Notes under the pieces: model-generated
Seen by the model: the letters and a program-made list of their open reading frames with translations, nothing else
What the model was told of the DNA's origin: nothing
Databases searched by the model: none
Made by a program: the position numbers and the translations under genes
In this document: positions 6,872 through 14,911 of the stretch, one piece after another
Layout of the letters: the number at the start of each line of letters is the position of its first letter
Position numbering within the stretch: the first letter of the stretch is position 1
Virus record (IMG/VR): IMGVR_UViG_3300008459_000181
Span: 1 to 34,310 of that record
Strand: one strand, 5' to 3'
DNA length: 34,310 nucleotides
Source: a virus

Positions 6872-7336
6872 ATGAAAGAGTTAGATAATATCTTATTTGA
6901 TTTATATCAAAAAAGAGTAAAAGATGTAAGCAAGAAAAATAAGATAGCTCTTGATGAAGCGGTTGGTCTTAAGAAAGTTGCTTTTGATATTTATAAGATA
7001 ATGAATGATCAATATGATGACCTATGGAAGGTAGAAGATGGCTTCTTGGTGAGAAGCTCTGATCCAAAATACCAGGTAAAAGAAGGTGGCGATTGGTCTG
7101 CAGTATCAAGCTATGATGGAAAAATTGTAACTCTTGCCTATAAAAATGTTCCAGTCTGTAACTTTTCCTCAGAAGAATATGGTTTTTCTACTGATGATGT
7201 TTTTACCTTTAAAAGCGCATTATTAGATGAAGTAAAAGAAAATAATGATTTTTTAAAAAATGTCTTTAGTTCTCAAGCAAAATCAAAAAGAGAAGCTCTT
7301 CAAAACGTCTTTCCAGAGCTTAAAAAGTTTGTATAA
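6872..7336 (+). CDS. Hypothetical protein, first gene of the virion-side cluster
   Basis: The 154-residue protein is not recognised. It starts at ATG 6872 after TTGGAGATT and is separated from the putative regulator by a 53-base A/T-rich gap, the longest break in this part of the window. That gap could therefore hold a promoter. The N-terminal 60 residues look helical and Lys-rich. The centre (residues 55-95) has alternating hydrophobic residues suggesting strands (DGFLVRSSDPKYQV and DGKIVTLAYKNVPV). The C-terminus is helical again. Nine bases separate it from the next gene, which it probably serves with as part of one operon. Confidence 0.7.
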   Translation: MKELDNILFDLYQKRVKDVSKKNKIALDEAVGLKKVAFDIYKIMNDQYDDLWKVEDGFLVRSSDPKYQVKEGGDWSAVSSYDGKIVTLAYKNVPVCNFSSEEYGFSTDDVFTFKSALLDEVKENNDFLKNVFSSQAKSKREALQNVFPELKKFV

Positions 7337-7345
7337 GGAAATAAA

Positions 7346-8884
7346 ATGAAAGATATTAAAAATATAGCAAGAGAAGCAAAAAAAGCTTTAGACCAATTAC
7401 AAAATGGAAAAAGCTATCCAACTAGTTATGTTCTAGATAGACTTGAAAAGGCTGCTACTAGAAATTCTGGAGACTCAGTTATTGGACACTTCAGAGATGT
7501 CATTCAAAAGGTGGCAAAGAGCAATCAATTTGTAAATCAGTCACAGCTGACTAATCTCTACCATGAACTAGCTGGCCTAGGCGGTGGAAGAGATAGATTT
7601 AGAAGAGAGCTAGGCGATCTTATTTTTGACAAGACCACACCAGTAATTGAAAAGGATGCATCTAGTGCAAGAATCTCCTATGAAAACGGCCTCCTCCCAT
7701 TATACGGTGAGTCAGAAGCTTCAAAAGAATTTGAAGGAGTCTTTTCTCTTGATAAAAAATCTTTCTCTTCTTTATCTGATAATATTATAAAGAAAGCAGA
7801 AAAGTTTACAAAAGTACAATTAACAGCCCTAGGATGCTCTCCAACTGCTGTCACCGCAGTTCATCACAATGAGCATTTTATCCTATGCAAGGCATCAGTA
7901 GACACATCAGATCACACACAAGTTGATCTATCTATTCCCGTAAAAATTGCGGGAGGAATTCCCTCTATTCCAGATTCTTTTATTCAGGACAACAAAGTTG
8001 TTAGACTTAATAAAGAAAATTTGTATGTTCACTTAAAGGACAAGCAGAATTTCAAGAAGAAGGCATCAAGATCAGCTTTTGAGGGTCAGAGGGCTGCACA
8101 TGACTTTAAGATGGATACACCAGTTGTTCCTGTTGCGCTTGAAAAATTTGCAGAACTAGAAGATAGCCTCGTAGCTGCCACCTCCAAGTATTCAAAGGAG
8201 CAGATAGGCGTTGCCTCTAATGTGCTAGCCGTAGAACTTAAGGGTATGGGAGTTGTAAATCCACAGATTAGAGTTGCATCATCTGATAATAGATATTTAA
8301 ATCTAAAGGCAGAAATTCCAACCACAAACGGTAGAGTTGATATTTTGGTTCCAGTAGAGTTTTCTTCTGGAAGACCAATCATTCCAAACTCGTTTAATGT
8401 TGGTGGAACAATCTATAAGCTAAATTCTGACTCCATCAATGCTTTGGTTAAATCAGCTAAAAGATCTGGAATAGAGACCATATCTAGAGAAGCAGAATCT
8501 ATGGAAAGATTATCTCATGATCAGCTACTAGATAGAATGGTATCAGGAGTAAGCTCTGGTGATCTAAAGACTGCAGAGGATGCTTTAAAGGTAATTGAGT
8601 CAAAATTTGGAGGACAGATTTATATTTCTGCTCTAGATCAATTTTCAAAATTACTCAAGCATGCATCTAATTCTGATAAAAGAGACTCTCTAATTAAAGA
8701 AGCCTTAAGAAAGGGTGACTTAATTTGGGTTCCAACATCTGTTGAGCCATTCTGTCCAAAGCTAGGACTTCCTGCATCAAAAATTGACTTTGATGCCAAG
8801 GGAAGACCAACACCTCTTAGAAAGGCCATGAGAGAGGGAATTGAAGGAGCTTTAATTAGTACATCAAAGGTGGTATTGTCATAA
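7346..8884 (+). CDS. Hypothetical protein with an internally duplicated alpha/beta domain, probably virion-associated
   Basis: The protein has 512 residues and no recognised family. Two related segments are visible: residues about 142-231 and 274-369. The clearest match is VDLSIPVKIAGGIPSIPDSF (193-212) against VDILVPVEFSSGRPIIPNSF (331-350), each followed by a strand and KLN or RLNKEN. Each copy is preceded by a helix of the AEKFTKVQL or SKEQIGVASN kind, so the unit seems to be helix, strands, helix. The C-terminal 120 residues are helical and basic. Several K-x-A segments (QKVAKSN, KKKASRSA, LLKHASNS) resemble those in the head proteins downstream. The stop overlaps the next start as TAATG. 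Confidence 0.75.
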   Translation: MKDIKNIAREAKKALDQLQNGKSYPTSYVLDRLEKAATRNSGDSVIGHFRDVIQKVAKSNQFVNQSQLTNLYHELAGLGGGRDRFRRELGDLIFDKTTPVIEKDASSARISYENGLLPLYGESEASKEFEGVFSLDKKSFSSLSDNIIKKAEKFTKVQLTALGCSPTAVTAVHHNEHFILCKASVDTSDHTQVDLSIPVKIAGGIPSIPDSFIQDNKVVRLNKENLYVHLKDKQNFKKKASRSAFEGQRAAHDFKMDTPVVPVALEKFAELEDSLVAATSKYSKEQIGVASNVLAVELKGMGVVNPQIRVASSDNRYLNLKAEIPTTNGRVDILVPVEFSSGRPIIPNSFNVGGTIYKLNSDSINALVKSAKRSGIETISREAESMERLSHDQLLDRMVSGVSSGDLKTAEDALKVIESKFGGQIYISALDQFSKLLKHASNSDKRDSLIKEALRKGDLIWVPTSVEPFCPKLGLPASKIDFDAKGRPTPLRKAMREGIEGALISTSKVVLS

Positions 8885-9651
8885 TGAAAAAAAGAGCCCT
8901 TAAAGATCAACACGGATTATTTCAAAGCTTTCAGTCTAATGTAACCGACTATAATACTAGAGAGAGTTATTTAGAGCAACGTGGCGGCAAATATCAAGAT
9001 CCACAAAAATTATATGGGATTGGACCAGAGCATCCAGAGTCTTATCAGCCAAAAAATGAAAGACCTGGAAGCCTCTCTACAAGATATGTTCCTGGTAGAC
9101 CTGGAGTTCAGGCCCTTAGGGTTTCTACTGGAGTTTTTCAAGACCCACATACAAAAGAAACCTTTGATTATAATGAGGGATTTATAACACAAGATGGTAG
9201 AGTTTTTCGAGGTGGAACTGTTGACTTGCAGACTGATCTAGTCACTCTTGCAAATAGATTAGACAAATTAGGACTAGTAAAAGAAGCTTCCTTTCTAGAT
9301 TCCATCCTTCTAAAGGTGGCAGAGGAAATGGATCCTTACAAAGAGATGGCTAGAACTCTTATGAGAGGATCCTATTACGCTGCCTCAGAGTTTCAGCCAG
9401 AAGAACTATCTGGGCTAACCAGCAAACTAAGAGTTTCACTTACTAAAGACAAATGTCGAGAGATATTAGCATATCTAGACAACATACCCAGGCTTGAAGA
9501 TGAATCTGTAGGCTTAAATAAGATGCTTGAAGATGAAACTGTAGGCTTAGATAGGATGTCTCAAGAAGACTTTCTTGATGACGTAGGACACAATCCAGAA
9601 CTATCCAGGGATATACTGGCAGCCGCCATGAGCAGTGCTCCAAAAAGATAG
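8884..9651 (+). CDS. Hypothetical protein with an LDxxG helical motif and an 11-residue tandem repeat
   Basis: The 255-residue protein is not recognised. The first 110 residues are rich in Tyr, Pro, Gly and Gln and look extended (SYLEQRGGKYQDPQKLYGIG). Residues 121-147 form a helical motif, TLANRLDKLGLVKEASFLDS followed by ILLKVAE, which resembles a unit found twice in the gene at 26374. Residues 204-225 are an 11-residue tandem repeat, LEDESVGLNKM then LEDETVGLDRM. It begins by TAATG overlap with the previous gene and ends at a strong terminator, so it closes a transcription unit. Confidence 0.7.
   Translation: MKKRALKDQHGLFQSFQSNVTDYNTRESYLEQRGGKYQDPQKLYGIGPEHPESYQPKNERPGSLSTRYVPGRPGVQALRVSTGVFQDPHTKETFDYNEGFITQDGRVFRGGTVDLQTDLVTLANRLDKLGLVKEASFLDSILLKVAEEMDPYKEMARTLMRGSYYAASEFQPEELSGLTSKLRVSLTKDKCREILAYLDNIPRLEDESVGLNKMLEDETVGLDRMSQEDFLDDVGHNPELSRDILAAAMSSAPKR
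9493..9558 (+). repeat. 33-bp in-frame tandem duplication
   Basis: Bases 9493-9525 are repeated at 9526-9558 with a few substitutions and no length change, duplicating 11 codons (LEDESVGLNKM / LEDETVGLDRM). The near-identity at the DNA level suggests a recent slippage event. Confidence 0.85.
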
Positions 9652-9692
9652 ATAGCTTCATAAGATCTATTTTTTATGAAATAAAGTAAATT

Positions 9693-9731
9693 TGTTCATT
9701 TAGAGTACAATCTAAATGAGCATTTTTTTTT
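9693..9731 (+). terminator. Intrinsic terminator closing the 6872-9651 unit
   Basis: TGTTCATTTAGA (9693-9704) pairs with TCTAAATGAGCA (9711-9722) over 12 positions with one G-T pair and a 6-base loop. Nine T residues follow (9723-9731). A weaker hairpin (TTCATAA 9657-9663 with TTATGAA 9674-9680) lies upstream. The ribosome binding site GAGG of the next gene starts directly after the T run. Confidence 0.85.
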
Positions 9732-9739
9732 GAGGTAAC

Positions 9740-10432
9740 ATGAGTGCAAAAGTATTAAACCACCCAGACAAAGAAAGAATCATAGAGAAGTTATTGTCTG
9801 GAGAGTCTGTAAAAGAAATAGAGTCATGGCTAGAGAAGAAGTATCCAAGATCCAAAAGATTGCATATTTCTTATATGACTTTGCAAAAATTTAGAGCTGA
9901 AAATTTAAATATCAAAGGTGATGTTCTAGAGGATATAAAAAACAAAAAATCAGAAATTGACAAAAAGCATTTGGAGCTAGAAACTAAAATGATAGTTCAG
10001 AGCTCAAATGCCTATCAAAAGAAAATAGATGAAATTGCCTCATCAGAACTAGATGTTACTAGAAGACTATTAGAAATGGATAGGCTAGTTAACTCTAGAA
10101 TTGAATACTACTTTAATCTCCTAGAAACTGGTGGCTCTATAAAAGAGGATAGAATCTTTCTAGAATATGTAAACACAATGAAGAGTCTAATGCAAGATTG
10201 GAAGAAATATATTGAAGGAGTTGCTGATAAAAAAATAGAACATAATATTAATATTAATGTTGTTAATGAGCATGCAAGAGTTTTAAAAGAAACTATTTTA
10301 GAAATTTTAAGAGAGATGGATCCAAAGTTAATTCCAATTTTTGTAGATAAATTAAACTATAAAATGAGACAACTTGATGTATATCAAGATATAGATACAA
10401 GGAGACAGATAATCGATGTTGATGAACGGTAA
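9740..10432 (+). CDS. Candidate terminase small subunit
   Basis: The protein has 230 residues and three parts. First is an N-terminal helix-turn-helix-like segment (IIEKLLSGESVKEIESWLEK, about 14-33, then HISYMTLQKFRAENL). A long central charged coiled coil follows (residues 60-165). The C-terminal region begins HNININVVNEHARVLKETIL and continues EILREMDPKLIPIFVDKLNY. This arrangement of DNA-binding head, oligomerising coil and a C-terminal segment that could contact the large subunit is usual for small terminase subunits, which recognise the packaging site. The large subunit is 4.5 kb downstream, further than the common adjacent arrangement. A different DNA-binding virion protein remains possible. 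GAGG at 9732-9735 sets the start. Confidence 0.5.
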   Translation: MSAKVLNHPDKERIIEKLLSGESVKEIESWLEKKYPRSKRLHISYMTLQKFRAENLNIKGDVLEDIKNKKSEIDKKHLELETKMIVQSSNAYQKKIDEIASSELDVTRRLLEMDRLVNSRIEYYFNLLETGGSIKEDRIFLEYVNTMKSLMQDWKKYIEGVADKKIEHNININVVNEHARVLKETILEILREMDPKLIPIFVDKLNYKMRQLDVYQDIDTRRQIIDVDER

Positions 10433-10670
10433 AAAGATAAAATCATTTGAGTTATCTCATTTAGACAGTAGGATTTCTTTTTCAGAATGGATCAAGACAA
10501 ACTTAAGCAGCGAAATGATAAACTCTCAAAATGAAATATTTGAATCAAATAGATATTTAACATATCTAGATTATATTGAATCTCAGGTTAAAAAACAACC
10601 ATTAAAAGACAAGATGCAATGGTTTGAAAAAATAAAGAAATTAAGAGAAGAAAAAGAGAGAAAAAAATAA
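10416..10670 (+). CDS. Small basic hypothetical protein
   Basis: The protein has 84 residues, is Lys-rich and helical, and ends in a strongly basic tail (WFEKIKKLREEKERKK). It overlaps the previous gene by 17 bases. ATG 10416 follows AAGGAG at 10399-10404 with a slightly long spacing, and ATG 10422 is a possible alternative. Its stop overlaps the next start as TAATG (10668-10672). No family is recognised. Its size, charge and position beside a candidate small terminase would suit a nucleic acid-binding accessory factor, but nothing proves it. Confidence 0.65.
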   Translation: MLMNGKKIKSFELSHLDSRISFSEWIKTNLSSEMINSQNEIFESNRYLTYLDYIESQVKKQPLKDKMQWFEKIKKLREEKERKK

Positions 10671-12076
10671 TGTCTTTTAATACTTCTCAAAAATTATTGG
10701 CAAAAAAAGTTGCTAGAGAATTTGGAATTAAAGATATTTCTAAATTTTCTTATGGCAATTTAAATAATTTTGATGATGCATATTATTGGACTCTTTTAAA
10801 TCTTTTGGAAAAAAAACAAATAAAAAAAATTGCTTATCCAAATAATTCTAACGGCATTGATCTTGCTCCAGAGTATGACATAAAAAAATGGCTAGATATT
10901 GTTTATGCAATTCATCTAGAGTCAAGGACAACTAGTGAGCCTGTTTTAAAATTACTTGAAAAATATGCAGAAAAATTAGATAAAAATAACCAAGAAGATA
11001 CTAATTTTAAATTATGGTTTAAGTTTTATTATAATGGTGAAAACTTAAAATATGCCAAAGGAAATAATAATATGAAAAAAGAAGCTTTATATACTAGCAA
11101 TTTAGGTCAAACCCCAGGCTTATATGGACAAACAACCTGGGATCTTCCAGGTAGCAGCTTTGGTATGGCGGCAGCAAAAGGATCTGAGGATGCTGATGTG
11201 GCCCCAGATTTATCTGGCTCTAAAGATGATCAGCTAAGATCATGGAAACAAAGAGTAAATACTGCATGTAGAAGAATCGATAAGCTACTAAGAGAATCAG
11301 ATCATCTATCACCAGATGAATATCTAGAACTATCAAAATTATTATTAGACTTTAGTCATAAGGTTAGAGTGGTAAAGTTAGCATCTACAGCCCAAGATTT
11401 AACATATCAGTTTGCTAATTCTCTTAGAAAATATGCAAAAAATAGAGCATCAACATCTTTAATTAAAAATGCTTCAGATATACTTATAAAAACTGCTCAG
11501 GAAGCACAGCCACAGACTGAGCCAGAGGCGGCTTCACTAGAGACTCCTTCGGCAGCAGCTCAGACTACAACCCCTGTAGCTTCAGCTGAAGCAGAGCAGG
11601 CTGCTGCGCAAACACCAGCGGATGCCTTAAAGGCTAAGATTCCAGGACCAGATGATGTTGAACCAGCAGATATTAAAAATATAACTCCAATTCCAGGTCC
11701 AAAGGAAGGAGAGTATGACGGGTTTGTAGGTGATGTAAAGCTAGATGATGCTGCATCAAAATTAGACGAAGTGGCTGGAATGTTATCAGATAGAAGAATC
11801 ATCAGACTCTTAGCAGAGTTTGATATAATGTTGGATAAAATTGGCATTGCAGCAATGTTTCCTGAGTTAGCAGAAGCACAAAGCAAACTAATTGATGGAT
11901 ATTCTTATGCTCTAACTCGTGTTACAAAGATGATGGGTCAATTAGCAAATGCTAGAATGCTTCTAGAGGCCCAAGATAGTGGAGAGGTTTTGACCAAGGA
12001 TCAGGAGGCTGACGCAGAACCAAATGTTCCAACCTCTAATACTGATCAATCCTCAGCAGCAGAGGAAACAGAGTAA
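10670..12076 (+). CDS. Hypothetical virion-region protein with Ala/Gln/Pro-rich linker
   Basis: The 468-residue protein is not recognised. The N-terminal 130 residues are Lys/Asn-rich and helical (KKWLDIVYAIHLESRTTSEP). Residues around 140-165 are Gly/Thr-rich (LGQTPGLYGQTTWDLPGSSF). A helical part with several K-x-A sites (KLAST, RKYAK, KNASD, IKTAQE) leads to a low-complexity linker at about 280-335, rich in Ala, Gln, Thr and Pro. The C-terminal helical domain (about 355-440) is LDDAASKLDEVAGMLSDRRI with LLAEFDIMLDKIGIAAMFPE, and the tail is acidic. It starts by TAATG overlap. Linker plus helical ends would suit a structural or scaffold-associated protein. Confidence 0.7.
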   Translation: MSFNTSQKLLAKKVAREFGIKDISKFSYGNLNNFDDAYYWTLLNLLEKKQIKKIAYPNNSNGIDLAPEYDIKKWLDIVYAIHLESRTTSEPVLKLLEKYAEKLDKNNQEDTNFKLWFKFYYNGENLKYAKGNNNMKKEALYTSNLGQTPGLYGQTTWDLPGSSFGMAAAKGSEDADVAPDLSGSKDDQLRSWKQRVNTACRRIDKLLRESDHLSPDEYLELSKLLLDFSHKVRVVKLASTAQDLTYQFANSLRKYAKNRASTSLIKNASDILIKTAQEAQPQTEPEAASLETPSAAAQTTTPVASAEAEQAAAQTPADALKAKIPGPDDVEPADIKNITPIPGPKEGEYDGFVGDVKLDDAASKLDEVAGMLSDRRIIRLLAEFDIMLDKIGIAAMFPELAEAQSKLIDGYSYALTRVTKMMGQLANARMLLEAQDSGEVLTKDQEADAEPNVPTSNTDQSSAAEETE

Positions 12077-12095
12077 TTTATTTTGGAAAATAAAT
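12076..12095. promoter_or_regulatory. 20-bp palindrome over the start of the nucleotidyltransferase gene
   Basis: ATTTATTTTGGAAAATAAAT is a near-perfect inverted repeat (9-bp arms around GG) that runs from the last base of the previous stop codon into the ATG at 12094. As RNA it would give an 8-bp A/T hairpin with TGGA, the ribosome binding site, in the loop. As DNA it could be a dimer-binding operator. Either would affect the translation or transcription of the next gene. Confidence 0.4.
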
Positions 12096-12870
12096 GGACA
12101 TAGATTTAGCAAATAATATTAGAAATTTTTCAAAAGAAAATTACATAGATACCCCACTAATTGTGGGTGGTTATGTTAGAGACACTGCTTTTAGTATTGA
12201 AGACAAAATTGTTGATATAGATTTAACAACAAATAATTCTGATATAGCTAGACTAGCAATTGGCTTTGCATTGAAGAATAATTTTTATTATAAAATTTTT
12301 AATGATTTACATATAACAATTTATACTGATCAATATAAAAATCTTGATTTTTCAAGCAACTTCAATTCTAAAAAGGCTATAGAATTTTTTAAATCTACGC
12401 CATTTTCTGATAAAAAATTCTATGAAGTTATAAGTAGAGATTTTTCTATAAATACATTGCATAAATCTATGTTTAATGATAAAATTATTGATCCATTAGA
12501 TATCGGATTAAAAGATTGTGATAATAGAATTGTTAGAGCTGTATCTATTCCAGAGATTTGTTTTGGAGATGATGCTAGAAGAGCCTATCGAGCTGTTTCT
12601 ATTGCAACAAGATTAAATCTAAATATAGATGGTAAAATTATAGATTATATTAAAAATAATCATCATTTGTTTATGCCACTAAGTACTGGATCGGTATCTG
12701 AGACTTATATTACGTCTACCATAGACAAGGTAATTGGAACAAATGATGAATTATTATTAAACCTATTAATTGACACAAAATTGTTACCTTTTGTACCTTT
12801 AATAGGAAAGTTTAAAGATTTATTAATTTCTAAAAATATGATATCAATATATTTAGATTTAATAAAATAG
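12094..12870 (+). CDS. Short CCA-adding enzyme / poly(A) polymerase-family nucleotidyltransferase
   Basis: This 258-residue protein belongs to the class II tRNA nucleotidyltransferase/poly(A) polymerase superfamily. Motif A is present as VGGYVRD (24-30) with the metal-binding pair DID (41-43). The conserved RDFSINTL (115-122) follows, then DPLDIGLKDCDNRIVRAV (133-150) and the nucleotide-selecting helix DDARRAYRAVSIATRL (159-174). Family members usually have about 400 residues. Here the head and neck remain, but most of the body and tail that hold the tRNA acceptor end are missing. The enzyme could repair tRNA 3' ends during infection, add A residues to RNA, or modify another nucleic acid. No tRNA gene is visible in the window. 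It is flanked by head and packaging genes and has a palindrome over its start. Confidence 0.8.
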   Translation: MDIDLANNIRNFSKENYIDTPLIVGGYVRDTAFSIEDKIVDIDLTTNNSDIARLAIGFALKNNFYYKIFNDLHITIYTDQYKNLDFSSNFNSKKAIEFFKSTPFSDKKFYEVISRDFSINTLHKSMFNDKIIDPLDIGLKDCDNRIVRAVSIPEICFGDDARRAYRAVSIATRLNLNIDGKIIDYIKNNHHLFMPLSTGSVSETYITSTIDKVIGTNDELLLNLLIDTKLLPFVPLIGKFKDLLISKNMISIYLDLIK

Positions 12871-12906
12871 TTATACTAATAAAAATTTTTGTTCTAGGAG
12901 AGAGTC

Positions 12907-13332
12907 TTGATTAGGGGTTTACTTCATAAATGTCCATTTGGACTGCGAATACCAAACGGTTGTAAAAGTGCAGGCGGCATAGCAGAAGGTACAGAGGTTA
13001 CTGCCGTCAGCCTTATGACGGAAATTGATTGGAACTCTGATGACTCAGAAGACATCCTTAATGACAACTTAGATGCTTTAAATCAAGTAGAGTATCCCAA
13101 AAAATGTCCGTATGCCGACCAGTTATTTAAAGACTCTAATAAAGTTGATTGTAAATATAATGGTAAAAATATTAATTTTATATCAAATCAACTTCCATTA
13201 AATGGAAGTCCAGAATATCCATCGGTTACCATTGGTAATTCTTCAATACCAGGATTTAGTCAGCCTCCAGAGGATTATTCTGATAATAATAATCGTACAG
13301 TATATTATGGTATTTATTCTTTAATTGGATAG
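12907..13332 (+). CDS. Small Cys-containing protein, TTG start
   Basis: The 141-residue protein is not recognised. TTG 12907 is taken as start because AGGAG (12896-12900) is ideally placed, and an internal ATG at 13015 has no such site. Four cysteines occur as two pairs: KCPFGLRIPNGCKSAG (C9, C19) and KKCPYADQLF...VDCKY in the second half. They could bind a metal or form an iron-sulfur or zinc site that bridges the chain. The C-terminal half is Asn/Pro/Ser-rich and looks extended. It precedes a packaging/head gene series in which it probably takes part. Confidence 0.65.
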   Translation: MIRGLLHKCPFGLRIPNGCKSAGGIAEGTEVTAVSLMTEIDWNSDDSEDILNDNLDALNQVEYPKKCPYADQLFKDSNKVDCKYNGKNINFISNQLPLNGSPEYPSVTIGNSSIPGFSQPPEDYSDNNNRTVYYGIYSLIG

Positions 13333-13340
13333 GAGTTTTT

Positions 13341-14303
13341 ATGAGCAAATATGTAGCAAGTTATATTTATAAAGAAGCAGAAGAATTTTCACCAGAAAAT
13401 TTGTCTCTAGATTATGCTGCTAGTGACGAAAATGAAGATGTAGTTGTTACTACAGTCGAAGAAGCTTTCTCTTCCATGGTTGATGGTAAAGGTAGCTTTG
13501 GAGATATTGGAGAGAATTTAATTGAAATTGATGAAGAGTTAACTGAATTTGTAGAAGAACATGGTGATGAGAAAATATCAATTATCCCTGGATCAGAAGC
13601 TAGAGAGTCAGACTTTGAAGAGCCAGAAGAAGATGATGACGAGGGCGATTACGCTAATGACGGTAATATTAAAAAGTTCCTAGATTATATTAATGAAATA
13701 TATCCAACAAAGATTCCAAAGCACGATGGTACAACAACTCTTGGCTGTGAAAGAGCAAAGTCTTGGCTAGAAAGGCTTGATAAAGAAATCTCAACAGTGA
13801 TTAGAAAAGATCAAGATGGCCTCCTAGATATTAACTCTCTAGAGGAAGTTAGAACAAAAATTATGTCTGACGTAGCAAAATTGTCAAAGCATATTAATGT
13901 TTTAAAAAATAGATTTAAAGATGAGTCAAAGAAAAAAGCAAGTTTGGATGAGAACGGTATTCCATCATGGACTAACGGCTCTGGCGCAGAGATCGGATAT
14001 TCTGATTTAAGAAAAGAAGCTGCAACCCCAAGCAAGATGTTTATCTCCGTACCACCATTTGAAAGAGCTATCTCTGGCATCATGATTAACGCCCATGTCT
14101 CCGCAGGACATAGCATGGAAGAAGTTTACGATTATCTTTCAAATAAATATGCCATAACTCCAAGAGAAGAGTTGGCAATTATGCAGATTTGTATGGACAG
14201 CGGATTCCATATCTTTAAAGATAGAGGTACTTTTTCAGGAGATAAGAATTCTGAAAAAGATGGAAAGTTTGGTGTAGATTTTATTAAAAATTACTTTGCA
14301 TAG
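13341..14303 (+). CDS. Hypothetical protein with acidic central region
   Basis: The 320-residue protein is not recognised. The N-terminus (YVASYIYKEAEEFSPENLSL) contains a K-x-A motif. Residues about 55-105 are highly acidic (ESDFEEPEEDDDEGDY). A helical middle (GCERAKSWLERLDKEISTVI, then a second helix to residue 195) is followed by a Lys-rich KKKASLDENG segment. A compact C-terminal part runs MFISVPPFERAISGIMINAH and EVYDYLSNKYAITPREELAI. It starts after ATAGGAGTTTTTATG, eight bases from the previous stop. It lies in an uninterrupted series leading to the terminase, so a role in head or packaging is likely but not shown. Confidence 0.7.
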   Translation: MSKYVASYIYKEAEEFSPENLSLDYAASDENEDVVVTTVEEAFSSMVDGKGSFGDIGENLIEIDEELTEFVEEHGDEKISIIPGSEARESDFEEPEEDDDEGDYANDGNIKKFLDYINEIYPTKIPKHDGTTTLGCERAKSWLERLDKEISTVIRKDQDGLLDINSLEEVRTKIMSDVAKLSKHINVLKNRFKDESKKKASLDENGIPSWTNGSGAEIGYSDLRKEAATPSKMFISVPPFERAISGIMINAHVSAGHSMEEVYDYLSNKYAITPREELAIMQICMDSGFHIFKDRGTFSGDKNSEKDGKFGVDFIKNYFA

Positions 14304-14309
14304 GAAAAC

Positions 14310-14909
14310 ATGAAAATCACAAGACAAAATACATCAGAGTCTTATAACACTACAGTTGATTGGTTAAAAGATTTTGCAGAGACTTTGAATAAAGAAGCTA
14401 ACTTTATTGATAATTTTAAAAAAATAAAGAAAAAAGAATTTGGCTCTATTGAAGAAAAAATGGCAGATATTAGACAGAGAGTTGGCTTTGATATTATCAA
14501 GACCATGCAAGATGAGCCACAAAATATAAAGTCTGCAAATACAAAATGTGATCATGCTAAAGATGGTATGTCAGATAAAGAATGCAGCGTTTGTAAAGCA
14601 AAAAAAGTCTTAAGCGAAGATGGTATGAAGATTCTAAAAAACTTTGTAGAATATGCCATTGATTTTGGAAAATCAAGACCTGAAGTTAGCATAGAAGCAA
14701 TTTTACATGAGTGTAAAAGAGATCCATCTTTAAAGTTTGATAAAATAGAAAAAAATATCAATCAAAAAGCTTTAAGACAAATGTTGAAAACAAAATTATC
14801 TAAATATAGAAAGTCAAATGAGAATGAAGTAAAATATGTTTTAGATGAGACTTCTAGTTCCGCCATTCAACCAGATATGGCTGACTACGTACTTCATGCC
14901 ATGCCGTAA
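14310..14909 (+). CDS. Hypothetical protein with small zinc-knuckle-like motif
   Basis: The 199-residue protein is mostly helical and basic. A compact Cys/His cluster, KCDHAKDGMSDKECSVCKAK (79-98), has C80, H82, C92 and C95, a spacing that could hold one zinc ion. The rest includes LKNFVEYAIDFGKSRPEVSI and a Lys-rich helix NQKALRQMLKTKLSKYRK, with a C-terminus ending ADYVLHAMP. It sits directly before the large terminase subunit (two bases between stop and start, no clear ribosome binding site for the terminase), so terminase translation is probably coupled to it. A packaging accessory role is a reasonable guess. Confidence 0.7.
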   Translation: MKITRQNTSESYNTTVDWLKDFAETLNKEANFIDNFKKIKKKEFGSIEEKMADIRQRVGFDIIKTMQDEPQNIKSANTKCDHAKDGMSDKECSVCKAKKVLSEDGMKILKNFVEYAIDFGKSRPEVSIEAILHECKRDPSLKFDKIEKNINQKALRQMLKTKLSKYRKSNENEVKYVLDETSSSAIQPDMADYVLHAMP

Positions 14910-14911
14910 TA

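Noticed and set aside
12872-12882. Shared TATACTAAT strings before the genes at 12907 and 27780
   Set aside because: Two matches in A/T-rich gaps with no matching -35-type element are too few to call a promoter family.
13015-13050. EIDWNSDDSE in the 12907 protein resembling EVDWNSADSS at the N-terminus of the ssDNA-binding protein
   Set aside because: The match is about ten residues of polar sequence with no further similarity, so it is probably chance.
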